This document shows positions 34,464 through 43,113 of a stretch of 64,000 nucleotides of DNA, one piece after another (within the stretch, counting starts at the first letter, position 1; every line of letters begins with the position of its first letter). Location: positions 172,026-236,025 of the forward strand of contig CAVZNQ010000011.1 in the NCBI GenBank assembly GCA_963776665.1, in the 5' to 3' direction. Under the pieces are notes generated by a model, which was not told where the DNA came from, searched no databases, and worked only from the letters and a program-made list of their open reading frames with translations. The translations under genes and the position numbers were made by a program. This DNA is from Roseiarcus sp963776665. GTDB taxonomy: Bacteria; Pseudomonadota; Alphaproteobacteria; Rhizobiales; Beijerinckiaceae.

Positions 34464-35864
34464 TCAGTTCGGCTTGGCGCCGCTGGTCCCGGAGTCGGTC
34501 GGCGCGGCCGCCGCCGCCGGCGCGGCAGGCGCGTCGGTCTTCGCCGGAGCCGCCTCGGCCTTGACCGCCGGTTCGGGAATCTTCACCCCGTGGAGGAGGT
34601 TGACCGCGGCGGTCAGCTGGTTGTCGTCCTTCTCCTCCGGCGGAACATAGGCCTGCGAGGCCGACGTATCCTCCGCCCCGTTGGCGAGATGGCCTTTCAG
34701 CGAGGCCTCGCCCTTCATGTCGTCCTTGCCCTTGAGATCGTCAGGCACGTTCTCGAGCACCTTGACGTCGGGCTCGATGCCCTTGGCCTGAATGGATCGG
34801 CCCGAGGGCGTGTAATAGCGCGCCGTCGTCAGACGCAGCGCTCCGTCCTGGCCGAGCGGCATGATCGTCTGCACGGAGCCCTTGCCGAACGAACGCGTGC
34901 CGATCAGCGTCGCGCGCTTGTGGTCCTGAAGCGCGCCGGACACGATTTCCGACGCCGACGCCGAGCCGCCGTTGATGAGCACCACCAGCGGTTTGCCGGC
35001 CGACAGGTCGCCGCCCGGCTTGGCGTCGAAGCGCTGCGTCTCGTCCGGCGTGCGGCCGCGGGTCGAGACGATCTCGCCCCGGTCGATGAACGAATTGACG
35101 ACGTCGATCGACTGGTCGAGCAGGCCGCCCGGATTGTTGCGCAAATCCAGGATGTAGCCCTTGAACTTGTCGGCCGGAATCTCGCTATGGAGCTTGTCCA
35201 TCGCGGCCTTGAGCCCCTCCTCGGTCTGCTCGGTGAACTGAGTGATGCGGATATAGCCGATGTCGCCGTCCTCGACATGCGAGCGCACCGACTGGACGTG
35301 AATGAGATCGCGGACGATGGTGAAGTCCTTGACCTCCTTCTTCGCGCCGCGAAGGATTTTGAGCTTGACCGGAGAGTTGATCGAGCCGCGCATCTTGTCG
35401 ACCGCCTGATCGAGCGTCAGGCCTTGCGTCGACTGGTCGTCGATCGCGGTGATGATGTCGCCGGACATCACGCCCGCCTTGGCGGCCGGCGTGTCGTCGA
35501 TCGGCGTCACAACCTTGACGAGGCCGTCCTCCTGGGTCACCTCGATGCCGAGCCCGCCGAACTCGCCCTTTGTCTGGACCTGCATGTCGCGGAACGCCTT
35601 GGCGTCCATGTAGCTCGAATGGGGGTCGAGCGAAGTGAGCATGCCGTTGATCGCGGCCTCCATCAGCTTCGCCTCGTCGGGCTTCTCGACGTAGTCGTTG
35701 CGGATCTTGTCGAACACGTCGCCGAACAGGTTGAGCTGCCGATAGGTGTCGGCCGCCGCCGCATAGGCGGAGGGACTGACGAAGAGCAGCGCCTGCGGCG
35801 CGGTGGCGGCAGCCGCCGCCCCCAGAACTACGCCAAGTCCCAAATATCCAGTTTTACGAATCAT
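34464..35864 (-). CDS. ctpA: C-terminal processing peptidase (S41 family), first of two paralogues
   Basis: A 466-aa periplasmic tail-specific protease: signal or anchor (MIRKTGYLGLGVVLGAAAAA), PDZ about 95-170 (GLGIEVTQEDGLVKVVTPID), and the Ser/Lys dyad in NGGSASASEIVSGALQDHKR and RSFGKGSVQTI. The C-terminus is a low-complexity Ala/Pro/Lys/Glu tail of about 50 residues not shared with the other copy. Its start overlaps the envC stop by 4 bases, the standard envC-ctpA arrangement in Rhizobiales, so this is likely the ancestral copy. CtpA proteins trim envelope proteins such as peptidoglycan hydrolases. Confidence 0.94.
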   Translation of the reverse strand: MIRKTGYLGLGVVLGAAAAATAPQALLFVSPSAYAAAADTYRQLNLFGDVFDKIRNDYVEKPDEAKLMEAAINGMLTSLDPHSSYMDAKAFRDMQVQTKGEFGGLGIEVTQEDGLVKVVTPIDDTPAAKAGVMSGDIITAIDDQSTQGLTLDQAVDKMRGSINSPVKLKILRGAKKEVKDFTIVRDLIHVQSVRSHVEDGDIGYIRITQFTEQTEEGLKAAMDKLHSEIPADKFKGYILDLRNNPGGLLDQSIDVVNSFIDRGEIVSTRGRTPDETQRFDAKPGGDLSAGKPLVVLINGGSASASEIVSGALQDHKRATLIGTRSFGKGSVQTIMPLGQDGALRLTTARYYTPSGRSIQAKGIEPDVKVLENVPDDLKGKDDMKGEASLKGHLANGAEDTSASQAYVPPEEKDDNQLTAAVNLLHGVKIPEPAVKAEAAPAKTDAPAAPAAAAAPTDSGTSGAKPN

Positions 35865-37201
35865 CCGCGCGCCTTCTCGATGTCTGCCTTCGCCCACCAC
35901 GGCCCCGGATCGATCGCCGTTCCGTCCTTGCGCAACTCGATATAGAGCACCGGGCGCGCCGCGCCAACCGCAGCTGCGGCCGCCATGCGGACGGACCCGT
36001 CGCCCATCACGCCAATCGGTTCTCCCGCGAGGACGAACTCGCCGGACTCAACATTGATTCGATCCATGCCGGCGAGAAGCACATAATATCCCCCGCCGGC
36101 GTCCATGATCAAGAGTTGTCCATAGGTTCGGTACAGTCCGGCGAAAAGCACCGCCCCGTCGACCGGCGCGGAAACCGTCGCGCCGGCCGGCGTGGCCAAG
36201 GAAAGCCCGCGTTCGGTTCCGCCGAGACCGTCGGGCGAGCCGAACGTCTTCAGAATTGAGCCCGCGGCGGGCAGCGGCACCTGGCCCTTGGCGTCGCCGA
36301 AGGCGATCTGGGGCTTGAGGCGTCCCGGATCGGCGCCGTGCGCGGCCCGCGCCAGCGCCTCGATTTCGGCCGCCTCGGCGGTCCCGGACGCATGCGCCGC
36401 GGCCGCGGCGGCCTTGCGGGCGGAGGTTTCGCCGTCGAGCCGGGCGATGAAGTCCTTGAGCGACGTCGCCTGCCGGGCGAGGTCGGCCGCACGTTGCCGC
36501 TGCGAGCCCAGCGCGCCCTCGGCCGAGGCGAGCGACTGCTGGCGCGCGTCGATGAGGGCGGCGAGACGCATCTTGTCGACCGCCAGCGCCTGGCCCCTCT
36601 GAGTGAGTTCGTCGCGCTCGGTGGCGATCAAATTCCTGGTTCTGGCGAGAGCGTCGAGATCATTGCGGACCGAGTCGAGCTCCGCCTTCAAGTCCGGTAT
36701 GACCCCGCCCATCACTGTCGCCGCCCGCACCGCCTCCGACATATCGCCTGGCTTGACGAGAATGGCGGGCGGGGGATTGCTGCCCATGCGCTGAAGGGCG
36801 GCGAGCACATCCGCGATCACCCCCCGCCGCCGCTCGAGCGAGCGGGTCAGATCGTCCGCCGCGGCGTTGAGGCTCCCGAGCTTGTCGCCGGCCGCAGCGG
36901 CGCCGCGCTCGGCGTCCTGAACCTTGGCGGTGCTCTCGATCAGCGCCGCCGACAGGCGAGCCCGATCGGCGCGGACCGACTCGATTTCGGCCTCGATCGC
37001 GCGGCGCTGCTCTTCCGACGCGCGCAGGGTGTCCTCGACTCCGCGCAGCTCAGTTTCCTTGTCCGCGCGTTCCTGATCGGTCGCCGCGGGCGGGGCTGGC
37101 GGAGCCGGATCGGCTTCAGCCGCCCACGCCGCGCCGAACGAGGCGACAAGGGCTGCGACCCCCGTTCCTATTCGCCCGAGGCGGTTCATGGGTTGCGACA
37201 T
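35861..37201 (-). CDS. envC: EnvC-like murein hydrolase activator, degenerate M23 (LytM) domain
   Basis: A 446-aa periplasmic protein with a signal peptide (ending AWAAEA), a long coiled coil of two heptad-rich stretches (about 35-265), and a C-terminal LytM-like domain (about 310-440). The metal-binding residues of an active M23 peptidase are missing: HxxxD is replaced by GLSLATPAG and the HxH region by GYYVLLAGM. This is the pattern of EnvC, which activates cell-division amidases instead of cutting peptidoglycan. The ATG at 37201 is used; a TTG at 37210 is possible. It is located between rlmH and ctpA, the classic order. Confidence 0.9.
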   Translation of the reverse strand: MSQPMNRLGRIGTGVAALVASFGAAWAAEADPAPPAPPAATDQERADKETELRGVEDTLRASEEQRRAIEAEIESVRADRARLSAALIESTAKVQDAERGAAAAGDKLGSLNAAADDLTRSLERRRGVIADVLAALQRMGSNPPPAILVKPGDMSEAVRAATVMGGVIPDLKAELDSVRNDLDALARTRNLIATERDELTQRGQALAVDKMRLAALIDARQQSLASAEGALGSQRQRAADLARQATSLKDFIARLDGETSARKAAAAAAHASGTAEAAEIEALARAAHGADPGRLKPQIAFGDAKGQVPLPAAGSILKTFGSPDGLGGTERGLSLATPAGATVSAPVDGAVLFAGLYRTYGQLLIMDAGGGYYVLLAGMDRINVESGEFVLAGEPIGVMGDGSVRMAAAAAVGAARPVLYIELRKDGTAIDPGPWWAKADIEKARG

Positions 37202-37241
37202 GGCGGGCAAGAATCACGAAATCTAGCCAATATCGCGGCGC

Positions 37242-37724
37242 TCATCGGCGATGATAGGGGTGGCCGGCGAGAATCGTCATCGCCCGGTAAAGCTGCTCGC
37301 CGGCCATGACCCGCACGAGCTGGTGAGGCCAGGTCATCGCGCCGAAGCTCAGGATGCGATGCGCGGCGGCGTGAAGCGACGGATCGAGCCCGTCCGGTCC
37401 GCCGATCGCGACGGCATAGGCTGGCCGCGCGGCGTCCCGCGCGCGGCCGATGTCGGCCGCCCATTCCTCGCTGGCGGCGGGCGCCCCGCGCTCGTCGAGC
37501 AGGACGAGCGCGCCGCCCTTCGGCACGGCCGCCAGGATCGCGGCGCCTTCCTCGGCCCGCCGCTCGTCGGGCCGCCGCGCCCGCGATTCGCCGATCTCGC
37601 GAACGTCGACGGCGGCAAGGCCCGCGCTCCGCACGCCGTCGTTGAGCCGCTTGAGGTAGCGGTCGAACAGCAAACGCTCCGGCCCCGCCTTCAGCTTGCC
37701 GACGCAAACCAGCGCGAGGCGCAC
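37242..37724 (-). CDS. rlmH: 23S rRNA (pseudouridine1915-N3)-methyltransferase RlmH
   Basis: A 160-aa SPOUT-fold methyltransferase. Motifs: LVCVGKLKAGPERLLFDRYL at the N-terminus, ALVLLDERG, AIGGPDG, and the C-terminal WPHQLVRVMAGEQLYRAMTI ending HPYHRR, all canonical. The start is GTG at 37724, four bases downstream of the rsfS stop; an upstream in-frame start at 37814 would lie inside rsfS. RlmH acts on the assembled 70S ribosome. Confidence 0.95.
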   Translation of the reverse strand: MRLALVCVGKLKAGPERLLFDRYLKRLNDGVRSAGLAAVDVREIGESRARRPDERRAEEGAAILAAVPKGGALVLLDERGAPAASEEWAADIGRARDAARPAYAVAIGGPDGLDPSLHAAAHRILSFGAMTWPHQLVRVMAGEQLYRAMTILAGHPYHRR

Positions 37725-37728
37725 CGCT

Positions 37729-38076
37729 TCAGCTCTTGCCCGCCTCAGCTCTTGCCGCTTCTCCCGGCCGATCTGCGCTCCACATCTTTTCGAGGTTATA
37801 GAACTGGCGGACATCCGGACGGAAGATGTGGACGATGGCGTTCTGCGCGTCGAGCAGGACCCAGTCGCATAACGGCATTCCCTCGACTTTCGGCGACGGA
37901 AAGCCCGCGTCGCGGCAGGCCCTGACCACGCGATCGGCGATCGCGCCGACGTGCACGCTCGAACGGCCGGTGGCGATGATCATCCGGTCGGCGAGCGTCG
38001 TTCGGCCGAACAGGTCGATCGAGACGATGTCTTCGGCCTTCGCGTCCTCGAGTCCTTGAACGATGATCTGCGACAA
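37729..38076 (-). CDS. rsfS: Ribosomal silencing factor RsfS (5' end uncertain)
   Basis: The conserved part is clear: GLEDAKAEDIVSIDLFGRTT, MIIATGRSSVHVGAIADRVV and DWVLLDAQNAIVHIF, in a protein that binds uL14 and blocks subunit joining in starvation. In this frame the first usable start is TTG at 38076 (115 aa), with no good ribosome site. Protein-like sequence in the same frame continues upstream (GQTPAADILSQ). An ATG at 38209 with a GAGGAAG ribosome site lies one base out of frame; removing one base of the C-run at 38192-38195 (plus strand) would join it and give a 159-aa protein. A frameshift or error in the 5' part is therefore possible. Confidence 0.88.
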   Translation of the reverse strand: MSQIIVQGLEDAKAEDIVSIDLFGRTTLADRMIIATGRSSVHVGAIADRVVRACRDAGFPSPKVEGMPLCDWVLLDAQNAIVHIFRPDVRQFYNLEKMWSADRPGEAARAEAGKS

Positions 38077-38254
38077 GATGTCGGCCGCCGGCGTCTGGCC
38101 GGAACGGGCCGAGCCGCGGGCGGCGGGCGCCGCGGCTGGGAGAGGCGTGAGTGTCAGCGTCGCGTTCCTCTTGGCGCGAGGCCGATTCTCGCCCCGCTCC
38201 GGGAAACATGCGACTTCGGCTTCCTCTTTTCAAGCTCGGCCTGCAACCGGGCGG

Positions 38255-39253
38255 TCACATCGTGAGAACCACCTTGCCGACGTGTTCGGCGCTCTCGATC
38301 CGTTCATGCGCCTTCGGCGCCTCGGCGAGCGGGAAAACCGCGTCGATGACCGGCAGGCAGCGGCCCGCTTCCAGGAGCGGCCACACCTTGGCGCGCAGGG
38401 CCTCGGCGATGACCGCCTTTTCCGCCGGCGAGCGGGGACGCAATGTCGAGCCGGTATGGATGAGGCGCTTCACCATGAGCGGCCGCAGATCCACCGCCGC
38501 CTTTTGCCCCATGAGGAACGCGATCTGCACGATGCGTCCGTCGAGCGCCGCGGCCGCATAGTTGCGCTCGACGTAGTCGCCGCCGACCATGTCGAGAATG
38601 ACGTCGGCGCCCCGGCCGCCTGTCGCCTCGCGAGTCGAGGCGACGAAATCGTCCTTGCGATAGTTGACGCCGAGATCGGCGCCGAGCCGCTCGCATTGCG
38701 CCGCCTTCTCGTCCGATCCGGCGGTGGCGACGACGCGGGCGCCGAACGCTTTGGCGAGCGCGATCGCCGTCGTGCCAATTCCCGAGGTTCCGCCGTGCAC
38801 GAGCAGGGTTTCGCCGGCCTTCAAGGCTCCGCGCGAGAAGACATTCGTCCAGACGGTGAAATAGGTCTCCGGGATGGCCGCCGCCTCGATTGCGCTGAGG
38901 CCGGCGGGAATCGGCAGGGCGTTGGTCTCGTGCGCGACGCAGTAGTCGGCGTAGCCGCCGCCGGGAACGAGCGCCGTAACGCGCGCGCCCAGGCGGTGAA
39001 TTCCAGCGTCCGGCCCCAGCGCCGCCACCTCGCCGGCGATTTCGAGCCCGAGAATGTCGGTGACGCCGGGCGGCGGGGGATAATTTCCCTGGCGCTGGTG
39101 GACGTCGGGCCGATTGACCCCGGCGGCTTCGACCCGAACGAGAATCTCGCGCGTCCCCGGGACTGGGCGCGGTCGCCTCTCGATTTGCAGCGCCTCCGGA
39201 CCGCCCGGACGGGGGGCGACCACGGCGCGCATGGTCTCGCTTTGATCCGCCAT
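38255..39253 (-). CDS. NAD(P)H:quinone oxidoreductase, zinc-independent MDR family
   Basis: A 332-aa medium-chain dehydrogenase/reductase of the quinone oxidoreductase type. The GroES-like domain has AGVNRPDVHQRQGNYPPPPG, and the Rossmann domain has LLVHGGTSGIGTTAIALAKA with the AxxGxxG-type NADPH loop. The cysteine and glutamate zinc ligands of alcohol dehydrogenases are absent. PIG3-like proteins share this pattern. The ATG at 39253 has GGGAGGG ahead; the longer frame is unsupported. It is likely co-transcribed with the upstream GST gene 17 bases away, a common detoxification pairing. Confidence 0.92.
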   Translation of the reverse strand: MADQSETMRAVVAPRPGGPEALQIERRPRPVPGTREILVRVEAAGVNRPDVHQRQGNYPPPPGVTDILGLEIAGEVAALGPDAGIHRLGARVTALVPGGGYADYCVAHETNALPIPAGLSAIEAAAIPETYFTVWTNVFSRGALKAGETLLVHGGTSGIGTTAIALAKAFGARVVATAGSDEKAAQCERLGADLGVNYRKDDFVASTREATGGRGADVILDMVGGDYVERNYAAAALDGRIVQIAFLMGQKAAVDLRPLMVKRLIHTGSTLRPRSPAEKAVIAEALRAKVWPLLEAGRCLPVIDAVFPLAEAPKAHERIESAEHVGKVVLTM

Positions 39254-39270
39254 GTGAACCCTCCCCGCGC

Positions 39271-39909
39271 TCAATCGCCGATTGCGGCGGCAGTCGCCCC
39301 GTCTTGCGCCGGCGCGGCGCGAAAAGCGGGAAGCGCCTCAGCGCGGGCGGAGAAAGCCGCAAGGTTCGGATAGCGGCTGGCTTCAACCAGGTCGGCCACG
39401 ACGCTTTCTACAAACCCGAAGGCGCAGACGGCGGAAATGTCCGCTAGGCCGAGTTCGCCGCCGATCCAGCCGGATCGTGGCAGTTCGGCGTCGAGCGCGC
39501 CCAAGCCCCCGGTCAGCTGGCCCATGACCCGGTCGACCCACGGCTCGTGCCGCTTGTCGGCGGGACGCAGCATACGCTCGTAGTGGCGCTGGACCGCCTT
39601 TTCCATCACCGTGAGCGCAAGGCCGGTCGCACGCGAGGCGCGGAGGCGCGCGGACGCACTTGTAGGCGTCAGCGCCGCTATGCGCGGATCGAGGCCGGCG
39701 AGGTGCTCCAGGATGACGCTCGAATCCATGAGCGCCGTCCCGTCGTCGGCGACAAGCGTCGGCGCCTTGAGAAGCGGGTTGAGTTTCGAGAACTGGTCGA
39801 TGTGCCGGAACAGCGAGATTGGCCGGTGCTCGAACGGAGTTCTGGCGACGATCAGCGCAATCGCGACCCGCCGGACGTAGGGCGAATCCAGCATTCCGAT
39901 CAATTGCAT
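39271..39909 (-). CDS. Glutathione S-transferase family protein
   Basis: A 212-aa GST. The thioredoxin-like N-terminal domain (1-80) has MLDSPYVRRVAIALIVARTP with a Ser at the usual catalytic position, NPLLKAPTLVADDGTALMDS with the cis-Pro, and the helical C-terminal domain has the conserved LGLADISAVCAFGF. The ATG at 39909 follows a GAG-containing site; upstream in-frame sequence is not conserved. It precedes the quinone oxidoreductase gene on the same strand. Substrate unknown. Confidence 0.92.
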   Translation of the reverse strand: MQLIGMLDSPYVRRVAIALIVARTPFEHRPISLFRHIDQFSKLNPLLKAPTLVADDGTALMDSSVILEHLAGLDPRIAALTPTSASARLRASRATGLALTVMEKAVQRHYERMLRPADKRHEPWVDRVMGQLTGGLGALDAELPRSGWIGGELGLADISAVCAFGFVESVVADLVEASRYPNLAAFSARAEALPAFRAAPAQDGATAAAIGD

Positions 39910-40119
39910 AGGTGGCTCGTCAGCGTGCAGAGACGGTGGGCGAAAGGCGAGGGGGACGGAAAAAGCATTGCGGAGCCCCGATCGGCAAGATACGGCTACG
40001 CTGTCGAATTGCCAAGCGCGAATGCCGCGGCCGGATAGGGGAAACTGCCGCGGGGCCCGGGTTGCGCCGGCCAAGCATGCGCGCTAACTAGCCTCCCCGC
40101 CCGCCCGATCGCAACCCGG

Positions 40120-42312
40120 GTGTCCAAAGCGAGCGAAGCAACAGTTTTGACGACATTCGCCGCCGCTTTCCCCCGTCTCGGCTCCCGCGCGGATCGCGTG
40201 TTCGCCGGCCCGGACCTCGGAGTCGAGCCGCCGATTCGAATGGGCGACGACCGGCTGGACCGCAACGAACGGCGCAGCGCCTCGTTTCGATGGCTTGCCG
40301 GCGCGTCATTGGCTGGCCTCTTCGGCCTGACACTGATCGGCGCGGCGCTCTACCTCGATCTCGACAGCCAGTATGACTTCGCCGAAGAGCCCGAGTTCGC
40401 CACCGCCTTGCGGCCGGCGGACGCGCGGGAAGAGGGCGTCAATCCCGGCAAGGGCGACCGGCTGCTTCGGCCCGTCGACATCGTCTCCGACAAACAGACG
40501 TTCAAGGTTCCGACCAGCATCAAGGTCGGAGACAAGGAAGTGGTCAAGGAGCGGCCTTTCACCCGTCTCCAGACCACCCTTACGATGACGCCGACCGGCT
40601 TCGCCGACGCGGTCCCGCCGTTCAATCCCCTCAAGCTCATGAACGCGGGAACCGAAGTTGCCGACGCGCCGCCCGATCCCGGCCCGGTGCAGGATAGCGC
40701 GGAGGTCGCGTTCAGGGTCGAGGATCTCACGCCCGCCGACGCGGCGCGAACAACGGGCGAGTTGTCGCAGGCCGAGGCTGAGGCGCAGGTGGTCGAGACC
40801 CTGAAAACGCCCGTGGGCCCCCAGAAGACGGCGTCGCAATCGCTGCCGCCGCAGATTTTGCTGATGCGAACCAGCCGCGCGGGCGGCGACGCGCTGCGCG
40901 CGCTCTCCGCCTACGCGAACGTGGGCGCCGCGGCCCCGAGCACGCCCTTCGCGTCGATCGAAGTGCGCATGATCCCGGAAAACGTGACCAACGCGGTGAA
41001 GGTGAGCCCGGAAAGCGCGTCGCCGAGCGAGAAGCTCGTTCAGATTCACCACGGCGAGAGCTTCGAGGACGTGCTCAAGGCGAATGGCGCAAGTCCCGAG
41101 GACGCGGCGGCCATTCTGGCGGCGTTCGGCCTCAAGCATGGCGAATCGCCGGTCGGCGAGGGGCAGAAGATCATTCTCCTGCCGGAGGAGTCGGGCGCTC
41201 GGGGAGAAAAGCCGAGAATAGCCCGGATCTCAGCCTACGCCGACGATCAGCTCAAAGCGACGGTCGCAATCAACGACGGCGGCGCATACAAGGCCGTCAG
41301 CCAGCGCAACGCCGCAGCAGGGCCGCGGAAGCCGAAGGCCGCGGACGAAGAGGACGCGAGCGGCGGCATGAACCTCTATCAGAGTCTCTATGAGACGATG
41401 ATCAAGCAGGCCGTTCCGCGGCCGGTCATCGACGTCCTGGCCAGGGTTTTCGCCAACGACGTGGATTTCCAGCGCGCGGCCGGGCCTGGAGACTCGATCG
41501 AGGCGTTTTATTCCGACCCTGACGACATCAATCCGCGCCCCGAGCTTTTGTGCGCGTCGATGACCATCCGCGACCAGACGTTCAGGTACTACCGGTTCCA
41601 GACGCCCGACGACAACATGGTCGACTACTACGACGAAAACGGCCGGTCGATGCGCAAATTTCTGGTCCGCAAACCGATCGCCGAGGGCGAGATGACGTCG
41701 CCGTTCGGCATGCGCTACCATCCCATCCTGCACTATGCGCGCATGCACACCGGCATCGACTGGGCGGCGCCGATCGGCACTCCGATTTTCGCCGCCGGCA
41801 ACGGGACCGTCCTCCAGGCGGGCTGGGACACCGGCTACGGGCGCCGGGTCGAGATCCAGCACGCCAACGGCTACATGACCACCTACAATCATATGTCCGG
41901 CTTCGGGCGCGGCGTCGTCGAGGGCGCGCGCGTGGTGCAGGGTCAAACCATCGGCTATCTCGGCGACACCGGACTGTCCACCGGGCCGCACCTGCACTAC
42001 GAAGTGATCATCAACGGCAACTTCGTCGATCCGATGGCGATCAAGCTCGCCCGCACGCGCGAATTCGACGGCAAGATGCTCGCCGCGTTCAAGCGCGAGC
42101 GCGAGCGCATCGAGCAGCTGATGGCCCAATCGCCCTCGGCCGCAGCGATGGCGGCGGCGGAGAAACCCGCATCCCCCGTCGCCGCGACGGCGGAGCTTCA
42201 GTCGAGCGTAACCGCGAACCCGCCGCCGGCGGCGGCTCCGAACCCAAGCGCCGATCGAACTTCGTCCGGGGTCAAGCCTCTTTCGCGCAGTCCTGCGAGC
42301 GACGCGGACTGA
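40120..42312 (+). CDS. M23-family peptidoglycan endopeptidase with N-terminal membrane anchor
   Basis: A 730-aa protein. The start is GTG at 40120. A single transmembrane helix at about 60-80 (LAGASLAGLFGLTLIGAALY) is followed by a long periplasmic linker, a LysM/OapA-like segment (about 304-360, VQIHHGESFEDVLKANGASP), and an intact M23 domain from about 520. The catalytic residues are present: HxxxD in MHTGIDWAAPIG (about 544) and HLHYE (about 624). The last ~80 residues are low-complexity Ala/Pro. It should cut peptide cross-links for growth or division. Its last 115 bases overlap the end of gluQ on the other strand. Confidence 0.93.
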   Translation: MSKASEATVLTTFAAAFPRLGSRADRVFAGPDLGVEPPIRMGDDRLDRNERRSASFRWLAGASLAGLFGLTLIGAALYLDLDSQYDFAEEPEFATALRPADAREEGVNPGKGDRLLRPVDIVSDKQTFKVPTSIKVGDKEVVKERPFTRLQTTLTMTPTGFADAVPPFNPLKLMNAGTEVADAPPDPGPVQDSAEVAFRVEDLTPADAARTTGELSQAEAEAQVVETLKTPVGPQKTASQSLPPQILLMRTSRAGGDALRALSAYANVGAAAPSTPFASIEVRMIPENVTNAVKVSPESASPSEKLVQIHHGESFEDVLKANGASPEDAAAILAAFGLKHGESPVGEGQKIILLPEESGARGEKPRIARISAYADDQLKATVAINDGGAYKAVSQRNAAAGPRKPKAADEEDASGGMNLYQSLYETMIKQAVPRPVIDVLARVFANDVDFQRAAGPGDSIEAFYSDPDDINPRPELLCASMTIRDQTFRYYRFQTPDDNMVDYYDENGRSMRKFLVRKPIAEGEMTSPFGMRYHPILHYARMHTGIDWAAPIGTPIFAAGNGTVLQAGWDTGYGRRVEIQHANGYMTTYNHMSGFGRGVVEGARVVQGQTIGYLGDTGLSTGPHLHYEVIINGNFVDPMAIKLARTREFDGKMLAAFKRERERIEQLMAQSPSAAAMAAAEKPASPVAATAELQSSVTANPPPAAAPNPSADRTSSGVKPLSRSPASDAD

Positions 42313-43100
42313 CGGCTTTTCGACAGTTTCGCTCCGTCATGGCCGACGACGAGCCGGTGGTGCCGGTAGCGCGGCGCGGGACAGGCGAGCAGCTCCTGAA
42401 GCAGTCGGTGGACGGCCGTCGCGGCTAAGAGATCGCGCCCGCGCACGACGTCGGTCACGCCTTGCAGCGCATCGTCCACGACCACGGCGAGATGGTAGCT
42501 CGCAGCCGCGTCCCGGCCGCGCAGGACTATGTCGCCCCACGCCGCCGGCGTCGCAGGACGCTCGGCCGGAACGGCGCCTTCGCCGAATTCGACCCATAAG
42601 AGATGCGCGGGCGCGGCGGCGAGCGCGCGGCCCATGTCGAGGCGGAAGGCCGCCCTGTCGCCGCGCGCGACGCGGGCGCGCACGTCGGCCGGGGCGAGAG
42701 CGCGGCAGGTTCCCGGGTAGAGCGGCGCCCCGTCCGGGTCGCGCAAGCCGGCCGAGGCGCGCGCGGCCTCCGAGCGCGTGCAAAAGCAGGGGTAGACGAG
42801 ACCCTGCCGGTCGAGGCGCGCGAGCGCCGCCGTATAGTCGTCGGGATGCTCGCTCTGGCGGCGCCAGGGCGCGGGAAAGCGCAGTCCGAGCCACGCGAGA
42901 TCGTCGAGGATCGCCGCCTCGAACCGCGGCTTGCAACGCGTGCGGTCCAAGTCTTCAATGCGCAGAATCAGTCGCCCGCCCGTTTCGGCGGCGAGGCGCT
43001 GGTTCATGAGCGCCGAATAGGCGTGGCCGAGATGGAGCGCCCCGTTCGGCGAGGGCGCGAAGCGCAGCACGGGCGCGGTCGCGAGGATGTCATCGGTCAT
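42198..43100 (-). CDS. gluQ: Glutamyl-Q tRNA(Asp) synthetase
   Basis: A 300-aa truncated GluRS-like enzyme that attaches glutamate to queuosine in tRNA-Asp. The class I motifs are FAPSPNGALHLGHAYSAL (HIGH-type) and AKLSKS (KMSKS-type); cysteines in YPCFCTRSE and PGTC give the zinc site. The anticodon-binding domain is absent, as expected for the family. ATG at 43100 is used; an ATG at 43115 is possible. The 3' end (about the last 38 codons) overlaps the M23 peptidase gene in antisense. The neighbouring AlkA-like gene is divergent with a start only 13 bases away. Confidence 0.94.
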   Translation of the reverse strand: MTDDILATAPVLRFAPSPNGALHLGHAYSALMNQRLAAETGGRLILRIEDLDRTRCKPRFEAAILDDLAWLGLRFPAPWRRQSEHPDDYTAALARLDRQGLVYPCFCTRSEAARASAGLRDPDGAPLYPGTCRALAPADVRARVARGDRAAFRLDMGRALAAAPAHLLWVEFGEGAVPAERPATPAAWGDIVLRGRDAAASYHLAVVVDDALQGVTDVVRGRDLLAATAVHRLLQELLACPAPRYRHHRLVVGHDGAKLSKSRQSASLAGLRERGLTPDEVRSALGFGAAAGGGFAVTLD

Positions 43101-43113
43101 GGCGGCAAAGCGC

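Noticed and set aside
36338..37309. Long open frame antisense to envC and similar long antisense frames to ctpA, PhaZ, rfb, ior and liv genes
   Set aside because: High GC at third codon positions gives long stop-free antisense frames; their translations are Arg/His-rich with no domain, while the sense frames have clear motifs.
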